Source: Larix sibirica (Eukaryota > Streptophyta > Pinopsida > Pinales > Pinaceae). From it: a stretch of DNA of 54,367 nt. Location: the NCBI GenBank assembly GCA_004151065.3, contig NWUY0304962770.1, positions 1 through 54,367 of the forward strand, given 5' to 3'. The first letter of the stretch is position 1. Every line of letters starts with the position of its first letter. Made by a program: the position numbers and the translations under genes. A model generated the notes under the pieces. It was not told the origin of the DNA, did not search any database, and was given only the letters and a program-made list of their open reading frames with translations. Positions 41,753 to 52,095 of the stretch are shown here, one piece after another.

Positions 41753-43135
41753 TAACCAGGATCTTTTCAATCTAGTTTATCTCCCAAAATGGGAAACTTA
41801 ATAGACCTCAACTTTACCCATTTACCAGCCTAAGCTCATACACATTGATGATTATAGGACTGGCCTGTTTATAATAAATACTCTCAAGCCGTTGGTACAA
41901 TAAGCCATCTTCATAAATGGGGCCCTAGGACTGGAGAACTTCCCATGTCAGGTTTTATACCTCGGAATTCCCACCCATTGAAAATATCCAATGAAAAGAG
42001 CACTAGTAAAATGGTGTATTAAAAGTATGTTTGGTATGCTTTTGAAAGTGATAATCTCAATAAGAGTTTACTCCATGACTACTAAAAATTTTTTATGACA
42101 GCAAAGGTAAAAGCCCTGGAAGTTAATAAATGGATATTGGAAAGTAAACCGGTCTCTTTTTGAAAAGACCCACAAGCAGCTGCAAAAGCTATTTCAATTA
42201 TAAAAGAAAGAAAGAAAGGATCAGGGCTCTATAAAGCCATCAGACTAAGTGTATTTATGCTAATGCAACAGGCCATGCTTGAAAAGCAGAAGTTGGCCAA
42301 GGAGGTAAAATATTTCAGTAATTAGAATGCTGTCTTCAATGTAAAAAAGAAAAACCTTTGAAAGGGTTGACATATTTGGAGGTAGTGCAGACCAATACCA
42401 CAGAAATGGCCATCCTATTGGATGACACCAGGGAATAGATCAAGACCCCGCACTATCAATTAAAAGAAGCATGAATGAACACGTGATACACAGAGGTGAT
42501 ACCAGATGGGAGAAAGAACCCATTGCTGGCCGAGAGATATGTCCCCCTTCAATGGAGATGAGAAGAGATGTTACCCTTCCCACTTCCAATTGCCAGCCGG
42601 TAAGCCCATAGCCCCAGTAGGTGGGTTATGCCCGGATATGTCTTTATTGTGATTGCCAACATATACAGAGAGGGGTGGTACAACGGTCGGACAACTGCCA
42701 TCTACTATAGTCCATAGAGCGGGGTTTTGGACTACGGACGGATCGATACAGACCCAAGAGTTTAGTGTAACAATTACTCGAACCACTGACCCAGGCATGA
42801 CGTATTCCCACTGAACGGACCTAAACGGATACACCGCTGACCGGATACACTGCCCTCGATCCTTAAACTCCTAATACCTTGATTCTCGATCCCTTTATCC
42901 TTGGGAATATCCTAAGTTACTTATCGGGTGTGGCAGCCTTACTTGGGACCCTCATACTCATACCTCCAATTATTTATATTTCTTTTTCAAAATAATGGGA
43001 CCGCCCTTCTCAGAAGATGTGGGCAATAAGTAGCTAACCGGTGCCACTTCCGTTTAACCACCCCTCTGCCCAATCAATCGAAATCTCTCCAGGCAAGCAT
43101 CACCCACTTCCTGGGGGCTATCGGCAACCACAGGC
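41753..43135. other. non-coding stretch, partly decayed element
   Basis: The minus strand just above 41752 gives a few short coherent words (DGLLYQRLESIYYKQ near 41910) that may belong to the same element, but stops are too frequent to extend the call. 42203-42218 is (AAAG)4. Minus frame 42571-42834 (87 codons) has no motif. Copies of GGTAAGCC and ATAGCC words are at 42598-42625. Confidence 0.45.
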
Positions 43136-43139
43136 TAGA

Positions 43140-43380
43140 CCTATGGGCTCTTCTGATCGACTATTAGCTGACCGGCTTACAATGACTGGCATTGACTATT
43201 TTAATTGACTATTTTAATTGACTATTGGGATCGACTAGCGGCAAAGACTCCTGGATGACTATGTATCCTGGCATAAACTAGGGGCTCTACGCAATTAAAA
43301 TTGACAGTGTTGCTGACCTTCAAACTAATATTCCCGGCAAGTACTCTTGGCAACGACTCTCAACTATGATAAGCTGGCGA
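43140..43380 (+). repeat. GACTATT / GGCAACGACTC repeat block
   Basis: Words such as GATCGACTATTAGCTGAC, TTGACTATT, GATCGACTAGCGGC, GACTCCTGG, GGCAAGTACTC and GGCAACGACTC recur at short spacing. Within it 43191-43229 is a clean tandem repeat of ATTGACTATTTTA, 13 bp, three times, with the third copy diverged at its end. Confidence 0.65.
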
Positions 43381-43418
43381 CATTAAGGCGGCTATGTATG
43401 GGGGTATGAACCTACCTA

Positions 43419-43724
43419 TTGTTAATAATATCTTATATAACGCTCAGTCATTCCCTCCATCTATCCCAGGTAATCACATTCCCAAGGCTCCGTATCGTTA
43501 GAGATTGTTCTATTTCGAGGGTCGAGGAGGTATGGCTATGTGTATTTAAGCTATTTGTATGGCATATTACGCTAAAATGGCAAATGAACATATGTAAGAT
43601 GATCATTGCATCCAGTCTAGGTATAAACCCTGTGTTCCGTAGATGTAAGTTTCGTGCAGGTAGGATTGTTCCATCATTAAACTTACCGCAACGAAAACAG
43701 AGTTCCTACTGCACCTGCACATAG
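43419..43724 (+). CDS. open frame, 101 codons, unknown product
   Basis: The frame lies between two repeat blocks. It contains the hydrophobic-aromatic run VWLCVFKLFVWHITLKWQ (about residues 38-55), and the C-terminal part is basic and Cys-containing. I recognise no family. Likely chance. Confidence 0.1.
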   Translation: MLIISYITLSHSLHLSQVITFPRLRIVRDCSISRVEEVWLCVFKLFVWHITLKWQMNICKMIIASSLGINPVFRRCKFRAGRIVPSLNLPQRKQSSYCTCT

Positions 43725-43734
43725 AGCAGTCATA

Positions 43735-43830
43735 CTGCCAGTAATTGACAGCCGGTCATATTCAGCCAGTCATTGATAGGAGGTCATTGTTGATAGCCCC
43801 CATCATTTAAAGTATCATAGCCACGAAGTA
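43735..43830 (+). repeat. GACAGCCGGTCAT / GATAGGAGGTCATT repeat words
   Basis: GCCAGTAATTGACAGCCGGTCAT, CAGCCAGTCATTGATAGG, AGGTCATTGTTGATAGCC and ATCATAGCC follow one another. It is the same family as at 17510-17700 and 3295-3470. Confidence 0.6.
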
Positions 43831-44433
43831 ATCATTGCAACCCGGTCAAGTCCTGAACCCTTATATAAAGATATGATTTCAGTTTATCTAATTTTTTTTT
43901 TAATAAATTACTAAGTAAACCGCTGTAGCTTTGGCTTATATATATAGCCTATGGTCTAATACCACCTTTAGGTAGGTAGGTTCCCGTTAGTTAAATAAAG
44001 TGATTTATTGATTACTTCATTCGCTAGGGATTTTGTGGAGGTATACCGCTTTTACACGATTATTGTAAACCCAGAAGATTGAAAGTCCGCGTGGCGTCGA
44101 GCTATATACTCATTAGCTCGGCAAAGCAGGAGCATTACTGGAGCTTGACAGGCACTACAGAGCTTCGTATATAAACCACAGGAACACTAGCAACAGGGAA
44201 TGAATATGGAGTAAAAGCCGTAGCTCATCACCACTGGGGAGCTAGAAGACCAAACGGAGAGAAAACACCACATAGAAAGACCCGCAGAATAAGGGCGAGG
44301 GCGAGCTTGCGATGATACTTCATGATAGAGGCAGGTAAAGATAGCTAGCTGTTCCAGACGCAAATACAATTTTAGGCTTACAATTTTGCGGATACATAAC
44401 CATTAGTTTAATCAATATATATATAAAATATAA
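43831..44433. other. non-coding stretch
   Basis: No gene seen. A T-run is near 43890 and an AT-rich tract at 44410-44433 leads into the next repeat block. Minus frame 44187-44369 (60 codons) has no motif. Confidence 0.5.
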
Positions 44434-45260
44434 ATAAAAGCATCACCAGCAGATGATCCATCAGCTGCAGTTCCAAAGCGAGTAGTCTCACTGCATAGGC
44501 AGTTGACCAAAATGATGACTCCGCAGATCCACCAGAAGATGATCCAGTTTACTTAGCTTATCCACCTCTACCACTAACAGCACTACCAGCACCAGCAAGC
44601 ACCTTGCCCAGTACTATCTCTTACAGGTCGATAGCTTGAGCCCGCGTCTTACCTTGATGATATAGAACCAGTTGCTATTCCAGTTCCATTATCCGCAGCA
44701 TATCTTCCACCAGGTTCAGATCTAGCTCCCAGCATCCCTTATTAGATAGCAACCTATAGCAACATAAGCAGCAGTAGAAGAGCCACCAGCATGAGCAGCA
44801 ATAGTAGAAAGGAGGTGGACCCATCTTAAGCACTAGTCCCAGAGCCTATTGATCCAACAACAAAGCGAGCACCAGAACCACGAGCACCTGGCTTAGTAGG
44901 GTGTTTCAGTTGCCCCACCACAATATAACTAACCCGCATTCCTTCCGGCTAGAGATCGAGATTCTGACCTTCTAAAATAAATAGGGGATCGGGATCCAGA
45001 TCCAGCGAGACCCAGAAGCGTGCCGGCATAAGCAAGGGCAAAGACAAGGTGCAAAGCAAGGGTAGCAGCAGTAGCTAAGGAAGCACCAGTATAAGCGCGG
45101 TGCATATCATCATATTCAAGAGCAGTTCCCGGTCCAGATTAAGCGATTACCGGCGATTCAGAAGTTGATCCGGTTGGTTCTGTCATTGATGAAGTTTACC
45201 CACTACCATCTTGCTCAGCGTACCTTCCAGTAGATTAGACTGCCCAGCATACCTTCTATA
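44434..45260 (-). repeat. large coding-like Ala/Gly/Ser/Thr repeat block (inverted)
   Basis: On the plus strand the block is made of CCAGCAGCA, GATCCA, CCAGCACC and AGTTCCA words. Its minus strand reads as decayed peptide rich in Gly, Ala, Ser and Thr (for example TTRFGTAADGSSAGDA near 44490-44445). The word TTRFGT is nearly the TTRYGT read from the plus strand at about 53574-53591. Stops and phase shifts are frequent. It shares the 17-mer at 44434-44450 with 33254-33270. No single frame spans it. Confidence 0.6.
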
Positions 45261-45293
45261 TTTTAGTTCCTTATGATAAATGACAAGGGGTGG

Positions 45294-45520
45294 GTTTATC
45301 AACAATGATAAAATACAAGTACTCCCTGACAAAGAATTCTTCCCGTCTCTATATCGGCAATGCCACTGGGTATTGACAAGACTATATAATACTACTAGCT
45401 TTTTAGTGCATCAGTAGTTTAAGGGATTCTATTTGAAAATAAAGATTGTCTAGCAATAAAAAAGCTAATGTAATGCTTGTTAATTAAGTAACCAACTAGA
45501 TATGGCTCCAATGTCTGTCT
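45294..45520 (+). repeat. dispersed repeat, copy C (full length)
   Basis: This copy holds both parts found separately at 12980-13107 (left) and 16760-16851 (right), in the same order and orientation. Relative to copy A it carries an insertion of about 20 bp after ACTCCCTG. It contains no frame of note, so its nature (intergenic spacer, old element or recombined segment) is unknown. Confidence 0.75.
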
Positions 45521-47379
45521 TTTCAATCCGATTATGATTGGGTCCTTCTGACACTGACATTGATTGTAGGTCTGGCTGCAACGGCTTAGGTCTCCAGGCT
45601 AGGGGGTGGTCCCTGTTGCTCATTCTTATTCGCACTTAGTAGGACACACTACCTAGATTAAAGCCATAACCTCCTAAATAAACATATCGGGTTCAAAAGA
45701 AAGAGTGTTTGCAACGTGCTCAAATGGCAATAGAATAACTTTCATCTTGGTACTCGCTTTGTAACCATAGCTATCTGTTGATTGTTCCCTCAATCAATTT
45801 GATCAATCAGTGCTCTTGTCGATATAAGCATCATCGCCGGGTGGTGTAATATGTCTAGTCTAACGTTATAGCCACATGGGCCCAGCTTCGTTTATTTTGT
45901 AAAGCAAGCCTCGAAGCCGGCAATGTTAATAAAGCCTCCTTGCAAGCCGTGTTTTGATGGACCTGCTCCGATGCTCTGTACCGTGTCTCGATGGGGTACA
46001 TCAATCCCGTTTTTTGTAAATCTTAGGTAACATCTTTATTGTTACTTGGTTCAATGGGGTAAATATACCACCCAAATTATTCAAATCCGGGGTAACAAAA
46101 TAGATCCCATTTCATGTAATATGGGGTCAATAATTGTGTTTGGGGGAGGTTGGTTAAACTGTTCCATGTTGGGCCCAGGGTGGTCTGTTTCGTGAGGTTC
46201 AAAGGTCAAGGAGGTAAAGTTTATCTCAGGCAATAAGAATTGCATAAGTAATTGCTTATGCCAGTTCATTTTATTTGCCTTTCTATTTAACTATAACTCA
46301 GTTCAGTGGAACTCAGGTTAAATGCTCGTAAGTAAGACTATGTATTCTTTCTGTATCTATTCAAGTATTCAAGCCAAGTATCGCAGGCCAGTTATAAACC
46401 CTGTGTTCTGTGGGTAAGTAAAGCTTTAAGTTTTAGGAATAAAGAGGTTCTAGGTCTAGTAAGAGTTTGAGGGCTCTGGCTGCTATGGGCTCTTCTGATT
46501 GGAATGAGGGTTTCTCAGGTATTGGCTAGCGGGAATAACAAACTCCTGGGATGGATTAGAAACTGTTCACGCAAAATCACCTCCTGTTAACGTCGAACCG
46601 GTCACATAGACTCGGCACCTTCCTGGGCACATGGGATCAATAACTGATAATGTTGAACAACTGGGCTTTGTGCTATTGGGGAATGACCTTCACTCTTCCT
46701 TCTCATAATCAAAGATTGTGTTTCGGGGTAGTATATTATCGGTCATTAGATTGCAATAAGGGTCTACTCTAGGGTACCCATGTGACAGAGGCACTGTAAA
46801 AACAGCTTAAGCTGTTAGCAAGAGGCGTATCCATAAGGTTCCCAGTAGGTGTGTCAACATTATATATGATATTATTAATACATTTTTTTTATTCTTTATT
46901 TCCAAGAATTATGATCCTTCCTCCCTGTATGGCTGCGCAAGAAGAACTGTATTTATTGAATATCGTCTTGTTATTTCCCCCCTCACTTAGGGTACTAAAA
47001 GTGTTTTATTATTAATAAAAATTGTCATTTCATGACATTTATCTACGTTAGGAAGGATGGCATCAATTGCTTTCGCCACTTGCTGCAAATTCCTTCGTTA
47101 GCTGCATGCACCCCCTTGCTGGGATATAAGGAAATCTATTCTAATTCCTGGTTATATATTTAAGGACGGGTATTCCTTTGACTTATTTCTTTCTCTCTCA
47201 TCTGTTAAGAACATGGATACTTATATTTCTTGGGTCTGTATCGATCCAACCGTTGGCCATCCCGCTCCTCTTACTCCTCTCTCCTTCCTCATTGATCAAT
47301 TATCTCTTTTTTGGGGAAGCATAAAACTCATCAATAAATAAAGTATAATAAATTAAACTCAATCAATTGGTGGAGTGAC
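45521..47379. other. non-coding stretch
   Basis: About 1.9 kb without a supported gene. Minus frame 46081-46269 (62 codons) is Pro/Asn-rich with no motif. AATAATAATGTTTT-type AT-rich runs lie at 46860-47020. Confidence 0.5.
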
Positions 47380-47660
47380 TGACAGTGGCTTCTGACTAAT
47401 GGTTTATGACTAATGGCTTAAGGCTTATTCTGTTGGCTTGGCTGGTGCTGAGGGCTAAATAAAGTTGGCTTGGCTTCTGGCGTAAGGCTAATGATGATGA
47501 ATGGCTAAAGGCTTCTGTAAAAAGGTTCCTTGATGAAGGTAAAAAGCTAAATAAACCCTTGTAAAAGGCATCTGTTTATAGGTTCAAGGCTTCTGTCTGA
47601 AGGTTCAAAAACCTGTAAAAGGCATCTATCCGTTGGATCTGGTGATTCATCTGCTGGACT
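47380..47660 (+). repeat. GGCTTCTG / AAGGTTCAA repeat block
   Basis: TGGCTTCTGACTAATGGTTT, GACTAATGGCTTAAGGCTT, GTTGGCTTGGCT, GGCTTCTGGCGTAAGGCT, GGCTAAAGGCTTCTGTAAA, GGCATCTGTTTATAGG and GGCTTCTGTCTGAAGG follow each other. AAAAGGCATCT and AGGTTCAA are each repeated. The minus frame 47547-47765 contains DRCLLQ and NRCLLQG as a result. Confidence 0.65.
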
Positions 47661-48243
47661 TAGTGTACGTAGCTCTTGGTCACAGGCTAAGTCCCATGGT
47701 GGCTGAGGCAAAAAAGGTAAAGGGGCTCCTTCAAATAACTTTTTAATCTCTTCAGGTAGGAACAACGGGGAATTTATTTCTCTCTCTCTATCATCACACG
47801 CCCCCTAACTTTTTTTATAAAATTTACCGCATAATAGCTCACGTTTCACTTTCTATGCATCCCATACGCGTAGGGCTCACCTGACCATCGGAAAGGTGAG
47901 GACACCTTTATGTACTAAATTTACCATCAATACTAGGTTAATGCTCGTAATCCAAATCCAAATAGTGACATAAGGGGCCTCCTGAAGCAATGGCTCGCAT
48001 GCACTGCCACGCACCTCATGAAGCAATCTTTACCCTTGAAGCGAGGTTCTCCCTGTTACCTCTGCCTAGTCACACTCTATACCTGCCTATGCTAATGAAT
48101 GCATTGATAACTGACCCGCTTCCATATTTGTGATTTACCTTTTGGTTACACAGATATGTGGTTACTTTGATGATGATCGCTACCGCCTGCCTTATATCTC
48201 TCCACCTAATGATGATCTCTTCTTTATTCCTACTCGACCCACC
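47661..48243. other. non-coding stretch
   Basis: No gene seen. It contains one copy of the 28-bp element at 47901-47927. TCTCTCTCTATC lies at 47780. Confidence 0.5.
47901..47927 (+). repeat. 28-bp dispersed element, single copy
   Basis: GACACCTTTATGTACTAAAT then TTACCAT. It is closest to the copy at 13367-13394, with about four differences. Confidence 0.7.
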
Positions 48244-48714
48244 TCACGAACCATCCGACCCATTGCAACCATCGTAGAAGGATTTACATCCCAGTAAGTG
48301 CTTTGCTAGCCGACCTTTTTGATCTGAGTCGGTTCCGTCATTGTCGGTGCTGTTTCGATGGGAAGGCAAGCGGAAAGATGTATAACAGCAGCAGTTAGGT
48401 TGACTGGTTGTGAAGATGACTAACTGGGTGAAGATATAACAGGCCCCCATTAGCAGTAGTAAACATAATGAATTTGGAAACAGATTGAATAGAGACCCGT
48501 GGGCAGATAAGATCTTACAGAGTTTGTTTTGGAGTTTTTTATGATATTCTGCCAATGTGTGTTGTAGTCCATCCATTGGCGCCCATATAAACAAATAAAT
48601 ATTCCGTGGGACAACCCATCTCGAATACCTACCCCGCTTCGGTTTCCTTACTCCCGGTATAGAAAAGTCAGCAATTTCCTTTTCCTTGTATCCCCCCCCC
48701 TTTTTTTCATGCAA
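48244..48714 (-). CDS. open frame, up to 156 codons, unknown product
   Basis: The frame opens at a TTG at 48714 and immediately crosses an A7-G9 homopolymer. The first internal ATG is codon 47, leaving about 110 codons. Residues 82-101 (SLCLLLLMGACYIFTQLVIF) would make one membrane segment. I recognise no family. By my rough estimate two or three frames this long are expected by chance in the window, so support for a gene is weak. Confidence 0.1.
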   Translation of the reverse strand: MHEKKGGGYKEKEIADFSIPGVRKPKRGRYSRWVVPRNIYLFIWAPMDGLQHTLAEYHKKLQNKLCKILSAHGSLFNLFPNSLCLLLLMGACYIFTQLVIFTTSQPNCCCYTSFRLPSHRNSTDNDGTDSDQKGRLAKHLLGCKSFYDGCNGSDGS

Positions 48715-49423
48715 TTGAAAACTTGCTTATACATAGTAGCATGGGCTAGCATGACTTATTCATGGCAACATCATATGTTAAATAATCTATTCTCTTTGTT
48801 GTTTTTGGCAATGACAACAACTTCTATATGCCAATGATAATAGATCTTTGCCAGTACTTATCCATGTGATTGAAATCTGCCATTTTGCTTGCATTGGTTG
48901 AATGGACTTGCAGATTCTTTTCATTGGAAAGTGAAAACCTCCCCCTTATAGCTTTATATTCCCGGAGGGTCGTTGAGATGGCAATATAATATGTGAAAAC
49001 ATATCTATGTGACATTGTAAATTAACCTGTATTGATCATAAAAAGTAGTAGAATAGTGAGTTTGCTGGAGCTAAAAGAAGTAGATGTGCAATATCATATA
49101 TTATTTAAGACCTATTGAAACAATTAAGCGGCTAATGCTCCTACAGCACCATATGAGAATTGTTGGTTGTTGTCCACCTGCCCTTAAGAAAAAGAAAGGA
49201 GATAACCTTGTTTAACTTGAGTGGAAGTTACATGGAGTAAGGCCGCCATAGAGACTGCCTTTTTCAAGTCCATGATGAAACTGGATGGAGCTAACTCCAC
49301 TTCTTTTGTTGCCTAGGCAAAACTAGAGGGCTCTCTATTTAGTTAAGTTCGTAGATATCAAGTAAGCTTGGTGTTTCCGGAGTAATAAGTATATTTTACA
49401 TCTGGGGTGAGGAACCGTAGGTA
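48715..49423. other. non-coding stretch
   Basis: No gene seen. Minus frame 48824-49015 (63 codons) lacks motifs. The composition resembles the nuclear-looking segment at 22400-24300. Confidence 0.45.
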
Positions 49424-49441
49424 CTCACCCGAGGTACGAGG
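49424..49441 (-). repeat. CTCGTACCTC motif, inverted copy
   Basis: CTCACCCGAGGTACGAGG is the reverse complement of 51708-51725 with one mismatch in 18. Confidence 0.65.
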
Positions 49442-50460
49442 GTGAGGAGGAGGCTCGCCCGACCCAATAAGGGTAAGGGACTACTTTCCGCTTGACCAAA
49501 GGGTATTGTTGTAAACTGGGCTTTAAGTGAACTGTGCATCAGGTATAACTGGGCTTGATGTAAACAGTGGGCTTTCTTTTGGTGAACGTCGTGTCTAATT
49601 CCGTGGTTCGATGACCGTAGGGCCTCTCCTTCGTACCTCAGTCGAGTGGTTCAATAAGTGTGTGCGTGGACGGGTGGAACTGATCTTTCCAGACTTTGTA
49701 ATGTTGATAATTCCAGCTTTCTTTAATGAATTTCCCATCAACTGGGCCGCACTATCTATCATCCGGATATGCTACCCTAAATTCCTGAATTTACCAGTTA
49801 TATAAGGTTCAAAGCAAAAGGTTTAAAGGAAACAAGGCGAAAGGGGTGTAATAAACAAATGAGCCTATACCCCCCATTGATGCGCCCAAAATGATTACAT
49901 CGCCGACTCAGCTCTTTCAGGTATGGTCGAACAGGGTATGTTTAAACGGGTATCCATTTATGAGTAACTTCTCTTTATCTGTTGTAACCTTGTAGGACCA
50001 AGCGGGTGCCTAAGTATTTCTTGGGTGGGGGGCGGCAAGTATTCAAAGTATTTCAAATTAATTATAATTATAATATAAACACATAATAAAACCATAACTC
50101 TAGCTCCCTTTGAAAAAGAGAAGAGGATCAACTTTGTTAAGCTAATCTATATAACCCAATGACCTTAATGAACCGATCGCTTGCTGTTGCTCCATGCTCC
50201 CTTTGCTACTCCTTTTCTTTCCACCCAGATTGAAAAGACCTGTCTCTTTTCCTTCCACCTCACAACGAAAAACTTCACGAATTGATTGCTTACCTGTGCG
50301 CTAACAATACCTAGGGAGGTTATAACTTATAGGACACAGGATAACTTCACTGGAATGATGAACAAACCTTAACGCTACGGAACAAGAAATTTTTCTACCT
50401 CCCTAATTGGGGCACTACAATGGGTTGTATTCTTACTTAACTAGGCCTTTTTACAACGTA
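49442..50460. other. non-coding stretch
   Basis: No gene seen. Plus frame 49611-49805 (64 codons) has no motif. ATTATAATTATAATATAA near 50065 is a low-complexity AT tract. Confidence 0.5.
49626..49646 (+). repeat. CTCGTACCTCAG motif, copy 2
   Basis: CTCCTTCGTACCTCAGTCGA followed by G. Nearly identical to 39973-39993 and 190 bp from the inverted copy at 49424-49441. Confidence 0.65.
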
Positions 50461-50469
50461 TCTCTATGA

Positions 50470-50720
50470 TAGCCAACCGGTAAGCCAATAGCCAGTAGTC
50501 TATGCCAGGTGTCGAGGCATTCGATTATGCTACTCGATGCACTCAATCCAAGAGGTGATCCACTCCATGTTGGTACTCGATTAAGTCGATGCCAGGAGTA
50601 AATGCCTGCTTGTATGTTTGGGAACCGATGGATTGATTCTGTTAATTGACTCCATGTGTGCTTTTATGCCTTCTTTGAACCCTTGTAAGTTTGTGAATGG
50701 CTTCTGTTAGATTCTATTTG
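50470..50720 (+). repeat. CTCGATGCCAGG and GCTTCTGTT repeat words
   Basis: 50475-50505 has GTAAGCCAATAGCCAGTAG. 50505-50610 has GCCAGGTGTCGAGG, CTACTCGATGCACTCAAT, GAGGTGATCC, GTACTCGATT and TCGATGCCAGGAGT, the same family as 17940-18325. 50635-50720 has TTCTGTTAATTGACTCCATG, TGTGTGCTTTT, GGCTTCTGTTAGATTC and TTTGTGCTTT. Confidence 0.55.
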
Positions 50721-51654
50721 TGCTTTAATGAATAGTGCCATAGCTACACTTATCAGTAATTGTAAGTCGGCCATCATATCAATAAGCTATGTCGCCATAC
50801 GATATTTATTTTTCAATGTAATACCTGGTTCAGCGCAGGCCAGAACTTCTTATTGCACAGAATATATAAAAACCTATTACTCGACCTAGAACTATACGAA
50901 GGAAACAGAGCCCTAAACTCCAAACCCTCTAGCTACTTGAAACTATCGAAACTATATATCCTCAACCTAGTCTTTTGGGTTTTTAAAAATAAGTAGGCCT
51001 AGCGATGGCTTTAGTTTAAACGGATTAACCACCCGCGAGGTAGGGGTAAAAAGGCTGGGGTCCGTTGGGCCGAGGCATAGTTCCGAACGCGGAGCAAACC
51101 GTGTACCCGAATGGGAACCATAATCTGCCTGCTATTATATGTTGGCCTTCAATTGTAAAAGCATCCTGTCAAAGGTAACTCACTAACGTGGCATCCGTGG
51201 GAACGCAATACCTCGCTAGGAATCTATAAATCTGTTGGCATTGGCTCCATCCCTATTTTTACGTCCAATTGCTTATCATATAAGGAAGGTCAAATATAGC
51301 GAAACAACTCAACGCCTTACCAGTGGGAATAGGGCCTTTTATAGGTAGAGGCGAAGTTCGGCTCGGTCCAGCTCAGAAGGATTGTATATAGCTCCGAAAA
51401 GATAGCGGATACGGCGGGCTGGTTAGCTTATTAGCTTGTTCACTGGATGGTTAGCTTGCTGGGGAGCTTATCTCACACTTGCTGCTTGCTGGGATGGGAT
51501 AGGAACCGAGGGCTGCTCGAACTAAATCGAGGCTTTACGAACCAACCCCATTAGGAGGCTAGGTGATTCCGTGACGCTGGCAACCATCCACACCCTTAAC
51601 AACGCGCAGTGATTGGGTCTGGAAACACCAGTGAACTCGTCATCCCACAAAAAA

Positions 51655-51679
51655 GAAATAAATAAATAAATAAATAAAC
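51655..51679. repeat. (AAAT)n microsatellite
   Basis: About six units of a four-base repeat, likely polymorphic. Confidence 0.85.
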
Positions 51680-51707
51680 ATAGAATGAGAAGGAGCGGAG
51701 CCCTCAT

Positions 51708-51725
51708 CCTCGTACCTCAGGTGAG
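51708..51725 (+). repeat. CTCGTACCTCAG motif, copy 3
   Basis: CCTCGTACCTCAGGTGAG. It matches the inverse of 49424-49441 at 17 of 18 bases. Confidence 0.65.
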
Positions 51726-51899
51726 TTTTGTTCAATTTGTTTCAAGTGAACTTTGTGCCTTTGCCGAATCTGTAGGTCATAAATAAAGATCTTTCTGGGC
51801 GAGCATCACCCTCCTTCCTTCCTTACTGGCACAACCTTGCTAGCGTGAACCCGTGTGTCTGTCAATAATCCTCAACAGGTTAATCGTAAGTAACGCATC

Positions 51900-52095
51900 T
51901 TTGTGTTTCAAACCGTTAAGCCAAGCCAAGTCGATAGAGTAGCTGCCGAGCCAAGTATCCCAGGTATCCAATCTGAGTAGCCTAGGCCAGCCAAGCGGAT
52001 AAGAGTAGCCCAGCAGCCAACAAAGAAAGTCGGCCCAACAGTCGATCCAAGCAGCTGAGTATCCCAGCCAAGCGGATGAATCCATCCTGCCAATC
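51900..52095 (-). repeat. GGCTACTC repeat block (inverted)
   Basis: On the minus strand this reads GGCTGGGATACTCAGCTG, TTGGCTGCTGGGCTACTC and TTGGCTGGCCTAGGCTACTC, words repeated at 20-40 bp. The forward family is at 3205-3275, 17700-17790 and 18540-18605. The overlapping Trp/Leu/Gly-rich minus frames 51840-52097 and 51908-52093 are by-products. Confidence 0.65.

Larger units (their letters stand above)
50721..51899. other. non-coding stretch
   Basis: No gene seen. 51415-51490 repeats GGTTAGCTTA, TTAGCTTG and GCTGGGGAGCTTATCTC words related to 18710. 51655-51679 is an (AAAT)n run. Minus frame 51522-51707 has a Leu/Ile/Phe-rich start caused by that run. Confidence 0.5.

Noticed and set aside
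43622-46408. Exact 16-mer TATAAACCCTGTGTTC at 43622 and 46393
   Set aside because: With 54 kb on two strands roughly one such pair is expected by chance, and the flanks align only weakly.
48244-48714. 156-codon minus frame as a real membrane protein gene
   Set aside because: It starts from a TTG next to a homopolymer, has no ATG until codon 47, and its length is expected by chance.
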